DNA from: Legionella lytica
GTDB taxonomy: Bacteria; Pseudomonadota; Gammaproteobacteria; Legionellales; Legionellaceae
Reading direction: 5' to 3'
DNA length: 64,000 nucleotides
Assembly (NCBI RefSeq): GCF_023921225.1
Contig: NZ_CP071527.1
Span: forward strand, 2,322,501 to 2,386,500
Shown: positions 33,659-44,059 of the stretch, in pieces
Layout: each line of letters begins with the position of its first letter
Position numbering within the stretch: position 1 is the first letter of the stretch
Made by a program: the position numbers and the translations under genes
Notes under the pieces: generated by a model
The model's database searches: none
The model's input: the letters and a program-made list of their open reading frames with translations, nothing else
What the model was told of the DNA's origin: nothing

Positions 33659-34786
33659 ATGAGTAATCAACAAGTCCAAGAACAATTAAATCGTCATCTT
33701 TCTTATTTAGAACAAGATAAAAATAACCTGACTTTACTAGTAAAAATCAGCGATCTTTACATAGAACTCGATGACTTAGATACGGCTCAAGACTATCTTA
33801 ATCAAGCAAATGATATCGACCGTATTGCCTGCCTTGGTCATCAAGGATTACTCCATTTAAACCGCGGCCAATTTTCTCAGGCTCAAGAAAGTTTTATTGA
33901 GGCCTTAACGTATGATGACACCCCAGCCCTTCGTTATAACCTGGGCTTTACCCATTTTATTAATTCCGACTTAGAAAATGCAGCAACAGTGCTATCCCCA
34001 ATTATTGAAGGGGAACATCACCCAGAAGCAAAACGATTAATGGCGCGGATACACCATGGCCAAGGTGAGTTAGACCAAGCTTTAGATTTAGCAAAGGACG
34101 TATTAATTCATGATGCCGAGGATGCTGACGCTTTGGGCCTTCTCGCACTATTACATTTTGATCGCGATGAAAATGAGCAAGCAATTCAAGCTGCGAACCA
34201 AACACTTGAGCTCAATCCAGATAATTATGATGCAAAACTGGTTCATTCTATGTTGGGTCTAACTACTCAAGAAACAACAGTAGAGGATATTGAAAAACTA
34301 TTGCAAATAAACCCAGGTGATTGTCGTCTTTGGTTTGCCTTAGGCAGTGCCCATATGAACCAAGGTGATTTTAAACGTGCAGATTATAGCTTACAAAAAG
34401 CTATAGAAATTTATCCTGAATTTTATGATTGTCGTATTGCTTTAGGTTGGTGCTCATTACTGCAAGATCAACTGGATGATGCATTCAATACCTACCAAAG
34501 TGCAACCCATCAGGTTGCTGAATTAGCTGATGGCTGGGGTGGTCTGGCGCTGGTTGCCGCATTGAAAGAAAATATTCCGCACGCTGAAGAATTAATTCAA
34601 AAAGCAAAAACACTAAGCTCTGATTGTTTCCTTGCGGAGATTGCAGAGATTATTTGTTTTAATTTGACTGATCCGATGAGAGCTAAAGAACATTTGGTTA
34701 ATACCTTGAAAAAGACAGGGGTTCCAGTGAGTAAGAAATTGGCGGCGGTTATTGAGGAGTTACAGGGGCCAGTCCAGTTGCATTAG
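33659..34786 (+). CDS. TPR-repeat protein
   Basis: A 375-residue protein made of tandem tetratricopeptide repeats from about residue 17 to 330. Repeats are visible in DLDTAQDYLNQANDIDRIAC, GQFSQAQESFIEALTYDDTP, NEQAIQAANQTLELNPDN and GDFKRADYSLQKAIEIYPEF. There is no signal peptide or membrane segment, so it is likely a cytoplasmic scaffold. Its function is unknown. It stands alone; the preceding 270 bases hold no convincing gene. Confidence 0.8.
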   Translation: MSNQQVQEQLNRHLSYLEQDKNNLTLLVKISDLYIELDDLDTAQDYLNQANDIDRIACLGHQGLLHLNRGQFSQAQESFIEALTYDDTPALRYNLGFTHFINSDLENAATVLSPIIEGEHHPEAKRLMARIHHGQGELDQALDLAKDVLIHDAEDADALGLLALLHFDRDENEQAIQAANQTLELNPDNYDAKLVHSMLGLTTQETTVEDIEKLLQINPGDCRLWFALGSAHMNQGDFKRADYSLQKAIEIYPEFYDCRIALGWCSLLQDQLDDAFNTYQSATHQVAELADGWGGLALVAALKENIPHAEELIQKAKTLSSDCFLAEIAEIICFNLTDPMRAKEHLVNTLKKTGVPVSKKLAAVIEELQGPVQLH

Positions 34787-34803
34787 GATTGTATGGATAT
34801 CTT

Positions 34804-34830
34804 GTAAGTTGGGCTGATGGCCCAACCTAC
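34804..34830. repeat. Short palindromic repeat
   Basis: AAGTTGGGCTGATGGCCCAACCT is a compact copy of the GTTGGGC/GCCCAAC family. It lies between the convergent TPR gene and the outer membrane factor gene and may act as a transcription stop for both. Confidence 0.65.
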
Positions 34831-34832
34831 TT

Positions 34833-36398
34833 TCAAGCTGTCTTCTGCCCACAATTTTTATTCACAACACAAATACCCTGCACTTTTATTTTAACCGGCT
34901 TAACTACCCAACCACCGCCTAAAGATTTAATCAACCCCACAGCAGCACTCATTTGCAAACCATCAACATTATTAGCGGATTGCTCAGCAGAAAACGCGGT
35001 AATTTGCGCGGTTAATACGTTCGAATAAGGTACTGTTCCAGCTTTATACTGATTCACCACTAATTTAAGTGCCAAACGTGCATGAGCAGCAGCACGATCT
35101 TGGAATACACTTTGCTCCCGTAAAATACGCAAAGCAATCAGATTGTCTTCCACATCCTGGAATGCTGTTAATACTACTTGCCGATAAGATGCGACCTGAG
35201 CCAGATACGCCTGTTTTGCAGCACGTACGGTAGCCGCTCGTAAACCACCATCAAAAATGGTTTCTGCCACTTGTAAGCCCAGCGACCAACCAAGATTAGG
35301 TTTATGAATTAATCGGTGGAAACTATTTGCCGAAGCACTCCCAGTACCAGTTAAGGTCAAAGTCGGGAAGTAAGCAGCTACAGCGACCCCAATGAGCGCG
35401 CTTGTTTGCTGAATCAAGCGTTCTGCTTGCGCAATATCTGGCCGACGTTCTAACCATACAGAAGGAACCGTTAAAGGAATTGTCGGTGCTTTGGCGGTTA
35501 AAGGCATGTGTTTCAACGATAAAAATGCGGGAGGACGACCAATTAATACCGCAATAGCATGTTCATATTGGCCACGCAAAATGCCATTATTCAATGCAGC
35601 AGCCTGTGCGCTTTCCAATTGGCTTTCTGCCTGTACCACATCGGCTTGTGACACCACTCCCGAGCGATATTGATTCTTTGTAAATCGCAAAATGCCTTTA
35701 TAAGACTTAACTGTATCGTCTAAGAAGCGTTGGTTTTTATCTAAGGTACGTAATTCAAAATAATATTGTGCTAAAGAACCTTGGGCGGATAATCGCGTTA
35801 CGCCAATTAATGCGGCATTAGACTCCGCCACAGAGCGGTCTGCTTCGATAGTACGGCGTACCAAGCCCCAAATATCGGGTTCCCATGTTGCATTGAGAAT
35901 TCCCGTGTAGTTGGTGATGGTAGTTGCGGTGTTCCCAGTTCCCGTTGCTGCGGTACCTACAGAAGTTGTTCCGCCTGATGAGCTAATGAATGCAGTTGAA
36001 CCTCCTCCCTGGCGTTGTCTAAAAATATTAAACGCACCAGTTATCGATGGAAAAAGGCTCGCGCGGGCTTCATTAACAATTTCTAAAGATTGACGATAAT
36101 TCGCCTCAGCATTCACAATATTCTGGTTATAGTGATTAAGCTGTTCTTCCAAATCATTAAGTACTGGATCATTAAATAGTTTCCACCACTCCCCCCGATC
36201 CATATCATCTTGCGGCTCGATAGGCTTCCAGTTTTTACGTACAGGACCTGCAACCATTTTTCCCTTGGCCTCTTTAAACTCATGCGGGCCAACAACTTTG
36301 GGACGCACATAATTAGGTCCCACCATACAGGATGCGAGTAGAGTTACGATTAGAGTCACTGCCGACCCTTTGACTAATCGATTAGGCTGATTGACCAT
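34833..36398 (-). CDS. RND efflux outer membrane factor (NodT/OprM type)
   Basis: An outer membrane lipoprotein channel of the TolC/OprM class that completes a tripartite pump. I start it at the ATG with GAGG upstream, giving 521 residues. A TTG 30 bases further upstream is less likely. It has a lipobox (LIVTLLASCMVGPNY) and two long coiled halves, with LERRPDIAQAERLIQQT and AAYFPTLTLTGTGS typical of the family. The last 25 residues (IKVQGICVVNKNCGQ) look like an extra tail. It overlaps the upstream RND pump gene by 17 bases on the same strand. Confidence 0.94.
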   Translation of the reverse strand: MVNQPNRLVKGSAVTLIVTLLASCMVGPNYVRPKVVGPHEFKEAKGKMVAGPVRKNWKPIEPQDDMDRGEWWKLFNDPVLNDLEEQLNHYNQNIVNAEANYRQSLEIVNEARASLFPSITGAFNIFRQRQGGGSTAFISSSGGTTSVGTAATGTGNTATTITNYTGILNATWEPDIWGLVRRTIEADRSVAESNAALIGVTRLSAQGSLAQYYFELRTLDKNQRFLDDTVKSYKGILRFTKNQYRSGVVSQADVVQAESQLESAQAAALNNGILRGQYEHAIAVLIGRPPAFLSLKHMPLTAKAPTIPLTVPSVWLERRPDIAQAERLIQQTSALIGVAVAAYFPTLTLTGTGSASANSFHRLIHKPNLGWSLGLQVAETIFDGGLRAATVRAAKQAYLAQVASYRQVVLTAFQDVEDNLIALRILREQSVFQDRAAAHARLALKLVVNQYKAGTVPYSNVLTAQITAFSAEQSANNVDGLQMSAAVGLIKSLGGGWVVKPVKIKVQGICVVNKNCGQKTA

Positions 36399-39300
36399 AA
36401 GCACCTCGAGTAGATTTAAATTGCGCAATCCAGCGATGAAGGCGGATGCTTGCAGTATCCAATGCTAAATAAATTACTGGTGTTGTATAAAGGGTCAATA
36501 ATTGACTCAGGATTAAACCACCAACAATCGCAATACCTAATGGACGTCGTAATTCAGAGCCCACTCCAAAACCTACAACCAGAGGTAAGGCACCAAGTAA
36601 TGCAGCCATAGTGGTCATCATAATTGGACGGAAGCGTAATAAGGCTGCCTCATAAATCGCTTCGCGTGGGGTTTTATTCTCATTGCGCTCTGCTTCCAAA
36701 GCAAAATCGATCATCATAATGGCATTTTTCTTCACAATACCAATCAAAAGAATGATACCAATCAACGCAATAATACTGAGATCAATGCTACACAGCATTA
36801 GAGCCAACAAAGCCCCAACCCCTGCTGAAGGCAAGGTAGACAAAATGGTAATGGGATGAATTAAACTCTCATACAGCATACCTAAAACAATATATACTGC
36901 TAATAAAGCCGCTAGAATTAAATACTTTTCATTCGCAAAAGACTGCTGAAATGCCTGTGCAGTTCCTTGGAAAGAACCAATCATTGTGGGGGGTAACTCC
37001 ATCTTATTAATCATTGCTGTAATCGTATTGACAGCATCGCCAAGTGAAGTACCTGGAGCTAAATTGAAGGAAAACGTAGCCGCAGGTGTCTGGCTTTGGT
37101 GATTCACTGACAATAAGGTTGAACCCGGTTTAAAACTGGCAAATGCCGATAAGGGAACTTCATTTCCGGCCGGAGATTTAACATAGAGCTGATCTAGGAT
37201 CGCCGGATATTGCCAATATTTTTGTGCCACATTCATCACCACAAAATATTGGTTCATTGGCATATACATCACTGAAATTTGGCTTTGCCCAAAGGCATTA
37301 TAAAGCTCCTGATCAATGATTGCTGGAGTGAGACCAAAGCGTGATGCGGTATCATGCTCTACATTAACAAAAGTTTGCAAACCATGATTCAACTGATCAT
37401 TATTTAAGTCTGAAATACCGGGAATCTTAGACAATTGCTCCATAATACGCGGTGTCCAAACAGCAAGATCAGCCAAGCTATCAGAAGACATTGTATATTG
37501 AAATTGCGCGGCACTCGCACGACCACCAATGGTTAAATCCTGAGAGGATTGCATGTACAATCTTGCCCCAGTAATCACTGCTAATTTTTTTCGTAGACGA
37601 GCTAAGACTTCTTCTGTTGGAATATTTTGATGCTTAGGAACTTTTAACAAGATAAATACAGTACCTGTATTGCCTGTATTATTGCCTGGGCCCGTACCAA
37701 TAAATGCGGCAACATTCGCTACAGCAGGATCTTCCTTAATAATAGAAACGCATTGAATCATTTTTTTCTTCATTGCTTGGAAGGAAATATTTTGATCCGC
37801 TTGCAAGGAACCGGCTATTCGATCCGTTCTTTGTTGTGGGAAGAATCCCTTTGGCACAATCACATATAAATAAATAGTTAATAAAATAGCCGCAAAAGTT
37901 AACAATAACATCATGGCAGGATGAATAAGCACCCAACGCAAACCACGGCCATAACGGAATTTGACCGCATCAATAAAACGCATAAAGCGATTGGGCTCCA
38001 CCTCTTCTTCAGAGCGTAATAAACGTGAACACATCATCGGTGTTAAAGTAAGTGATACCACTAGGGAAATAAGAATTGCAACAGATAGAGTCACCACAAA
38101 TTCTCTAAAGAGCCGCCCCACAATACCCGTCATAAATAAGATGGGAATAAAGACTGCAATAAGCGAAATACTCATGGAGATTACGGTAAAACCAATTTCC
38201 TTTGAACCATCAAAAGCAGCTTGTAGCGGTTTTTTGCCCATTGCAATATGACGTGTAATATTCTCTAAAACAACCACCGCATCATCAACCACAAAGCCAG
38301 TTGAAATAGTTAGAGCCATCAGTGATAAATTATCCAGACTGTAATTGCATAACTTCATGACCGCAAAAGTTCCCAGTAATGATAAGGGAACAGCAACACC
38401 GGGTATGAGCATGGCGCGAAAACTACCCAGGAATAAATAGGTCACAAAAATGACCAACAACATTGCGATAAATAAGGTTAATTCAACATCATGTAAGGAA
38501 GTACGAATAGTTGTTGTTCTATCCATCAAAATGTTTAAATCAATATTCTCCGGAATAGAGGCTTTCAGTTGCGGCAATATTTTTTTTACATAATCTACGG
38601 TTTTAATTACATTAGCCCCTGGTTGTTTAAATAAAACCAAAAGCACCGCGGGTTTACCATTCGCTATTCCCGCATTATGCACATCAGCAACAGAATCAGT
38701 CACATGTGCTACATCAGAAAGACGTACCGGATTATTATTTTGATAAGAGATAATCAACGGAGCATACTCAGCTGCTTTAAACATCTGGTCGTTACTTTTA
38801 ATGATGGACACCGTACCATCCTCATGAACAACACTCCCTCTTGCCTGGCTTACATTCGCCTCTGCGATGGTGGTAGCTAATTGACTAAAGCCAATTCCAT
38901 ATTTATTTAGGCTCAAGGGATCAACTTCCACACGCACAGCCGGCAAAGACCCTCCCCCTACGTTGACTTGGCCAATCCCTTCTATACGTAGAATTCGCTG
39001 CTGTAAAATAGTTGAAGCCATATCATATAATTGCCCCGTTCGATACTTATCTGAAGTTAGAGCAAGAATCATAATCGGCGCATCCGCTGGATTAACTTTG
39101 CGGTACGTAGGGTTATTGGTTAAATTACTCGGCAATTGGCTTAACGAAGCATTAATCGCTGCTTGCACATCACGTGCCGCACCATCAATATCACGTGACA
39201 AATCAAATTGTACGATAATACTCGATAACCCTAGCGTGCTGGTGGAAGTAAGCTGAGTAATTCCTGCAATACGGCCAATCTGCCGCTCTAAGGGAGATGC

Positions 39301-39489
39301 CACCGAAGTAGCCATTACTTCTGGGCTACCACCAGGAAGCGAGGCCTGCACACTAATGGTGGGGAAATCAATTTGTGGCAAAGGAGCTACAGGCAATAAA
39401 TTAAACGCTAAAATACCCGCAAAACTTAAGCCTAATGCCAACAGAATCGTTGCGATCGGTTTACTAATAAATAAGGAGGATATATTCAT
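36382..39489 (-). CDS. mdtC: RND multidrug efflux transporter, MdtC-like
   Basis: An inner membrane proton-driven RND pump of 1035 residues. It begins with the first membrane segment (ISKPIATILLALGLSFAGIL) and has 12 segments with two large periplasmic loops. The family stretch STGFVVDDAVVVLENITRHI is present. It is the second of two RND genes in tandem, as in mdtABC, where MdtB and MdtC form a mixed trimer. The substrate cannot be told from the sequence. Confidence 0.9.
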   Translation of the reverse strand: MNISSLFISKPIATILLALGLSFAGILAFNLLPVAPLPQIDFPTISVQASLPGGSPEVMATSVASPLERQIGRIAGITQLTSTSTLGLSSIIVQFDLSRDIDGAARDVQAAINASLSQLPSNLTNNPTYRKVNPADAPIMILALTSDKYRTGQLYDMASTILQQRILRIEGIGQVNVGGGSLPAVRVEVDPLSLNKYGIGFSQLATTIAEANVSQARGSVVHEDGTVSIIKSNDQMFKAAEYAPLIISYQNNNPVRLSDVAHVTDSVADVHNAGIANGKPAVLLVLFKQPGANVIKTVDYVKKILPQLKASIPENIDLNILMDRTTTIRTSLHDVELTLFIAMLLVIFVTYLFLGSFRAMLIPGVAVPLSLLGTFAVMKLCNYSLDNLSLMALTISTGFVVDDAVVVLENITRHIAMGKKPLQAAFDGSKEIGFTVISMSISLIAVFIPILFMTGIVGRLFREFVVTLSVAILISLVVSLTLTPMMCSRLLRSEEEVEPNRFMRFIDAVKFRYGRGLRWVLIHPAMMLLLTFAAILLTIYLYVIVPKGFFPQQRTDRIAGSLQADQNISFQAMKKKMIQCVSIIKEDPAVANVAAFIGTGPGNNTGNTGTVFILLKVPKHQNIPTEEVLARLRKKLAVITGARLYMQSSQDLTIGGRASAAQFQYTMSSDSLADLAVWTPRIMEQLSKIPGISDLNNDQLNHGLQTFVNVEHDTASRFGLTPAIIDQELYNAFGQSQISVMYMPMNQYFVVMNVAQKYWQYPAILDQLYVKSPAGNEVPLSAFASFKPGSTLLSVNHQSQTPAATFSFNLAPGTSLGDAVNTITAMINKMELPPTMIGSFQGTAQAFQQSFANEKYLILAALLAVYIVLGMLYESLIHPITILSTLPSAGVGALLALMLCSIDLSIIALIGIILLIGIVKKNAIMMIDFALEAERNENKTPREAIYEAALLRFRPIMMTTMAALLGALPLVVGFGVGSELRRPLGIAIVGGLILSQLLTLYTTPVIYLALDTASIRLHRWIAQFKSTRGAYGQSA

Positions 39490-39523
39490 TTTACCTCCCC
39501 TCTTTTAATAAGAAACACGGGCA

Positions 39524-42500
39524 TCATTCGGGCGGCCCTTCACTGTGTTTAGAACGGCCTAATACATGCAAACCATTCCAACGATACCCCATCACCTTTC
39601 GCGAAATGCGATCAAAAGTAAGGTAAATCACAGGAGTGGTATACAATGTCACCAGCTGGCTGACAATCAAACCGCCGATAATCGCGATACCCAAAGGACG
39701 TCGTAGCTCCCCTCCAATGCCATGGCTAAGTGCCAAAGGGATTGCTCCTAGCATGGAGGCCATGGTCGTCATCAAAATGGGACGAAAACGTAATAAAGCC
39801 GCTTCATAAATTGCATCGAGCGGAGCCTTCTTATAAAGGCGCTCTTGTTCCAAAGAAAAATCGATCATCATGATAGCATTTTTCAGTACAAGACCAATGA
39901 GCAGAATAATCGCAATCAACGCAATAATACTTAAATCATTGTCCGTTAAATAAAGTGCTAATAAAGCCCCCATTGATGCTGATGGTAAAGTAGACAATAT
40001 AGTTAATGGATGGATGTAACTTTCATAAAGTACACCCAAGATAATGTAAACCACAACAATAGCAGCAACAACCAACCATCCCTCATTAGCCAAAGAGTTT
40101 TGAAAGCTTTTGGCCGTGCCTTGAAATCCTACGTCGACATTCAAAGGGACATTAAGCTTTTCTTGCATGTCATTAACAGCACGTACCGCATCTCCCAAAG
40201 AAGCACGCTCTGCGAGATTAAATGACAGTGTTGCCGAAGGAAATTGGTCTTTATGGGCAATAACCAAAGGACCTAAGGTTTGCGAGATACTGGCAATCGC
40301 TTTTAAGGGAACAGAACCACTGGTTGTCGTAATTGTTGCCGCCCCAAGACCAATAGGATTACTTACTGTGATGGTATTAGGTGTGGTAATTGGCGTAGAT
40401 GCTGCACTTGTTGCTGCTCCTGTCGTTGATGCTTTGCTCACTGATGAATTAATGTATATGTTTTCAAAGGCAACTGCAGCTTGGCGCAAGAAAGGTAATA
40501 CTTCCAAAATAACCCGGTACTGATTACGCTGGGTAAACATGATTGATATTTGCCGCTGCCCAAATGAATCATATAAGGTTTCATCAATCATTTGCATAGT
40601 AATCCCCAATCGAGATGCTGTATCGCGGTCTATATTGATGGAAGTAACCAATCCCTTATTTTGTTGATCACTATTTACATCCTTTATAACGGGAATTTCT
40701 CGCATTTTATTTTCGAGTATTTTTGCCCATTTCACCACCTCAGCACTATCCGGTGCACTCACACTGTATTGAAATTGAGTACGACTTGCTAAGGTATCAA
40801 TCGTTAAATCCTGGACTGGTTGCATATATAAGGTTGCTCCGGTCACATTGTGTATTTTGCTTTGCAAACGATTAATAATCTGATTAACACTAGGGCGTTC
40901 GTTTAAAGGTTTTAAATTAATAAGAATACGTCCACTGTTTAACGTCACATTGGTGCCATCAATGCCAATGAATGAAGTGAGACTTTCAACCGCCGGATCC
41001 TCAAGAACCACATCTGCCAAAGCCTGCTGACGCTCAGCCATTGCGGGAAAAGAAATTGAATCCGCTGCCACTGAAATCCCTTGAATAATACCGGTGTCTT
41101 GAATGGGAAAGAATCCTTTGGGAATCACATACAATAAAATAGCGGTAATAATTACTGTGATAAAAAAGATCAATAAAATAAATGGCTGTGAAGAAAGAAC
41201 CCAACTAAGAGATCGTTTATAAACATCAATCAAGCGATTTAACTGACGCTCTAAATACAACTCAAATGAATTTACCTTCGATTCACTTTGAGCCTTTAAT
41301 ATGCGCGAACAAAGCATGGGGGTCAGAGTTAAAGAAATAAAGGCTGAAATAGCAATGGTTATCGTTAAGGTTAAAGCAAATTCACGAAATAAGCGTCCGA
41401 CTACATCGCCCATAAATAACAAAGGAATTAATACTGCAATTAAGGAGATAGATAAAGATACAATGGTAAAACCTATTTGCGCAGCTCCCTTATGTGCTGC
41501 CTCAACAGGATTTTCTCCCAACTCAATATAACGCATGATATTTTCAATCATCACAATCGCATCGTCAACGACAAAACCAGCAGCAATGGTAAGCCCCATC
41601 AAAGTCAGGTTATTTAAGCTAAACCCGAGCAAATACATCAAGCCTAAAGTACCGACCAGAGCTAAAGGAACTGAGATGCTGGGAATAATTGTGGCGGGCA
41701 ATTTACGCAAGAAAAGAAAAATCACCATAACCACCAAGACTACAGACAGCAATAATTCCAATTGCACGTTTTCTACCGAAGCACGGATACTCAAGGTGCG
41801 ATCCGTAATAATCTCTACATTAATTCCAGCAGGAATAGCAGCGTTCATTTGTACCAATAAATTTTTAACCCGTTCAGCAACTTCAATGACGTTGGCGCCT
41901 GGTTGTCGTTGAATATTAAGGATGATCGCAGGTTCCTTATCCACCCACGCTGCTTGCATCGTATTTTCTGCACCATCAATAACTGTAGCGATGTCCGATA
42001 AGCGTACTGGGGATTGATTTTGATAGGAAAGTATCAATGGCTTATAAACAGCTGCAGATAACAGCTGATCATTGGAGTTTATCGTATAGGCCAAACGTGG
42101 CCCATCAAAATTTCCTTTGGCCGCATTAACGTTTGAGGCAGTAACCAAGTTACGCACATCTTCCATAGTCAATCCGTAAGCCGATAAGGCATTGGGATTG
42201 GCCTGGATACGGACCGCCGGACGATTTCCGCCCCCAATACTGACTAAACCAACTCCCGATAATTGGGACATTTTCGGCACCAAACGGGTTTCAGCATAGT
42301 CTTCAACCTGAGTTAAAGGTAAGGTTTTTGAAGTAAGTGCCAAAGTAATAATGGGGGTATCAGCCGGATTCACTTTACTGTAGACCGGAGGATTAGGTAA
42401 ATCTTTAGGGAGGTAACTGCTACCCGCATTAATGGACTGCTGCACTTCTTGCTCGGCAACATCCAATCCTATATCCAAATTGAATTGTAAGGTAATAATC

Positions 42501-42766
42501 GATGAGCCAGTAGAACTGTTTGAGGTCATTTGAGTCAAACCAGGCATTTGTCCAAACTGACGCTCAAGCGGGGCTGTCACTGTGGAACTCATGACATCAG
42601 GACTAGCACCTGGATAAAAAGTTGAAACCTGGATGGTCGGATAATCGACTTCCGGTAGCGCAGAAACTGGCAGTAATTGATAGGCAAGGACCCCGCTTAA
42701 GAAAATCGCAAACATCAATAATGAGGTAGCAATTGCTCTTGCTATAAATGGGCCAGAGATACTCAT
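39524..42766 (-). CDS. mdtB: RND multidrug efflux transporter, MdtB-like
   Basis: An RND pump of 1080 residues with 12 membrane segments. The core AAGFVVDDAIVMIENIMRYI with the proton-relay Asp pair is present. A Ser/Thr/Ala-rich low-complexity insertion lies in the second periplasmic loop (around ASTTGAATSAASTPITTPN). That insertion accounts for much of the extra length over its neighbour. It overlaps the membrane fusion gene by four bases and precedes the MdtC-like gene by 34 bases. Confidence 0.9.
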   Translation of the reverse strand: MSISGPFIARAIATSLLMFAIFLSGVLAYQLLPVSALPEVDYPTIQVSTFYPGASPDVMSSTVTAPLERQFGQMPGLTQMTSNSSTGSSIITLQFNLDIGLDVAEQEVQQSINAGSSYLPKDLPNPPVYSKVNPADTPIITLALTSKTLPLTQVEDYAETRLVPKMSQLSGVGLVSIGGGNRPAVRIQANPNALSAYGLTMEDVRNLVTASNVNAAKGNFDGPRLAYTINSNDQLLSAAVYKPLILSYQNQSPVRLSDIATVIDGAENTMQAAWVDKEPAIILNIQRQPGANVIEVAERVKNLLVQMNAAIPAGINVEIITDRTLSIRASVENVQLELLLSVVLVVMVIFLFLRKLPATIIPSISVPLALVGTLGLMYLLGFSLNNLTLMGLTIAAGFVVDDAIVMIENIMRYIELGENPVEAAHKGAAQIGFTIVSLSISLIAVLIPLLFMGDVVGRLFREFALTLTITIAISAFISLTLTPMLCSRILKAQSESKVNSFELYLERQLNRLIDVYKRSLSWVLSSQPFILLIFFITVIITAILLYVIPKGFFPIQDTGIIQGISVAADSISFPAMAERQQALADVVLEDPAVESLTSFIGIDGTNVTLNSGRILINLKPLNERPSVNQIINRLQSKIHNVTGATLYMQPVQDLTIDTLASRTQFQYSVSAPDSAEVVKWAKILENKMREIPVIKDVNSDQQNKGLVTSINIDRDTASRLGITMQMIDETLYDSFGQRQISIMFTQRNQYRVILEVLPFLRQAAVAFENIYINSSVSKASTTGAATSAASTPITTPNTITVSNPIGLGAATITTTSGSVPLKAIASISQTLGPLVIAHKDQFPSATLSFNLAERASLGDAVRAVNDMQEKLNVPLNVDVGFQGTAKSFQNSLANEGWLVVAAIVVVYIILGVLYESYIHPLTILSTLPSASMGALLALYLTDNDLSIIALIAIILLIGLVLKNAIMMIDFSLEQERLYKKAPLDAIYEAALLRFRPILMTTMASMLGAIPLALSHGIGGELRRPLGIAIIGGLIVSQLVTLYTTPVIYLTFDRISRKVMGYRWNGLHVLGRSKHSEGPPE

Positions 42767-43980
42767 GAGACACTATGCGGTTTAGTTTTTTTGGATGGAT
42801 AATGTTCCTGTACAATGATTTTGGAGCCATTCATTAACTTGTTGGCACCTTCAATAACGACATGCTGTCCAGGTGCTAAACCGTGAGAAATTACGGTGTC
42901 ATCACCACTAGCCGGCCCCATCACGACAGGGGCTGTAGTTACGGTGTGATCTGCATTCACTAAATAGACAAAATCTTCAGTAGTTGTATGTTGGATGGCC
43001 GAGGTAGGAACCAAAGTCGCCTTAGTTAGGGTATTTACCAATATCTGAACATTCACAAATTGATTAGGAAATAACTTACTTTCTTTATTATCAAATACGG
43101 CCCTTAGTTTTACCGTTCCAGTAGCCGGATCAATCTGGTTGTTCAGTGCAATTAATTTTCCTGTTGCCAATAACTGATTCTGCTGACGATTGTATACTTT
43201 CACTTCCAGGCTCTCGCCCTTGAACGCTTGAGGGGCTACTTGTGGGACAAAATCCTCGGCGATAGGGAAAATAACCGTGATGGGATCATGAGTAGTAATA
43301 ACAACAATGCCGCTCGTAGTCGAGGTTTGTACAAAATTACCTGGGTCAATAAGCCGTAGACCGACTCGTCCATCGATTGGTGCAGTGATATTGCAATAAA
43401 TCAAATTGATCTTGGTACTCTGAATTAAACCTAAATCTGTCTCAACATTCCCTTCATATTGTTTTACTAAAGCTTGTTGGGTTGCTAAAGTTTGTTGCGA
43501 AATAGAATCCTCTCTCCACAAAGTTTGGTAGCGTTTCAGATCGATGCGCGCATTTTCTAATAAAGCAGTATCTCGTTTTAAGTCACCTTGATATTGAGTT
43601 AATAAAGCCTCATAAGGACGTTGGTCAATTTGTGCAATTAATTGTCCTTTTTTAACCAAGTCCCCTTCTTTAAATAAAACCTGCATTAAGAGGCCATTAA
43701 TTTGTGATTGAACAGTAACGGTATAAACAGGAGTTACAGTGCCTAAAGCAGAAATATAAATTGGGACATCACGAGTTGTTGCAACCCCAGAAACAATAGG
43801 TACCGGCTTAACAGGATTTGTATGGGGCCTGTGCGCGAAAAAATACCATAATAGAGCAGCCAGCAACACAAGGGCTAAGATCAACAATCCTAATGAGCTT
43901 TCTGAGGGGAAGTGTTTCTTCCAACTAGGGGGAATCACCCGTTTTTTCTTATTTTTTTCAGGTGATTTAACTCCTTGCAT
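42763..43980 (-). CDS. mdtA: RND efflux membrane fusion protein, MdtA-like
   Basis: The periplasmic adaptor that joins the inner membrane pump to the outer membrane factor. The 405-residue protein has an N-terminal membrane anchor (SLGLLILALVLLAALLWYFF, residues about 29-48) and a lipoyl/barrel-sandwich half (TVQSQINGLLMQVLFKEGDL). A helical hairpin and the beta-barrel follow. It is the first gene of the four-gene operon with an ATG start. Confidence 0.93.
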   Translation of the reverse strand: MQGVKSPEKNKKKRVIPPSWKKHFPSESSLGLLILALVLLAALLWYFFAHRPHTNPVKPVPIVSGVATTRDVPIYISALGTVTPVYTVTVQSQINGLLMQVLFKEGDLVKKGQLIAQIDQRPYEALLTQYQGDLKRDTALLENARIDLKRYQTLWREDSISQQTLATQQALVKQYEGNVETDLGLIQSTKINLIYCNITAPIDGRVGLRLIDPGNFVQTSTTSGIVVITTHDPITVIFPIAEDFVPQVAPQAFKGESLEVKVYNRQQNQLLATGKLIALNNQIDPATGTVKLRAVFDNKESKLFPNQFVNVQILVNTLTKATLVPTSAIQHTTTEDFVYLVNADHTVTTAPVVMGPASGDDTVISHGLAPGQHVVIEGANKLMNGSKIIVQEHYPSKKTKPHSVS

Positions 43981-44059
43981 GAGTACGACGGTCCTTCGTT
44001 AAAATTAATGCTAGTCCATCATAACGTGCAATTCATCCCCTCGTAAAGAGAATTTTGCC

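Noticed and set aside
38677..39256. Plus-strand frames inside the MdtC-like gene
   Set aside because: Antisense to a firm RND coding sequence with no start signal.
40167..40523. Plus-strand open frame of 118 codons inside the MdtB-like gene
   Set aside because: Antisense shadow of the low-complexity insert of a clear RND pump.
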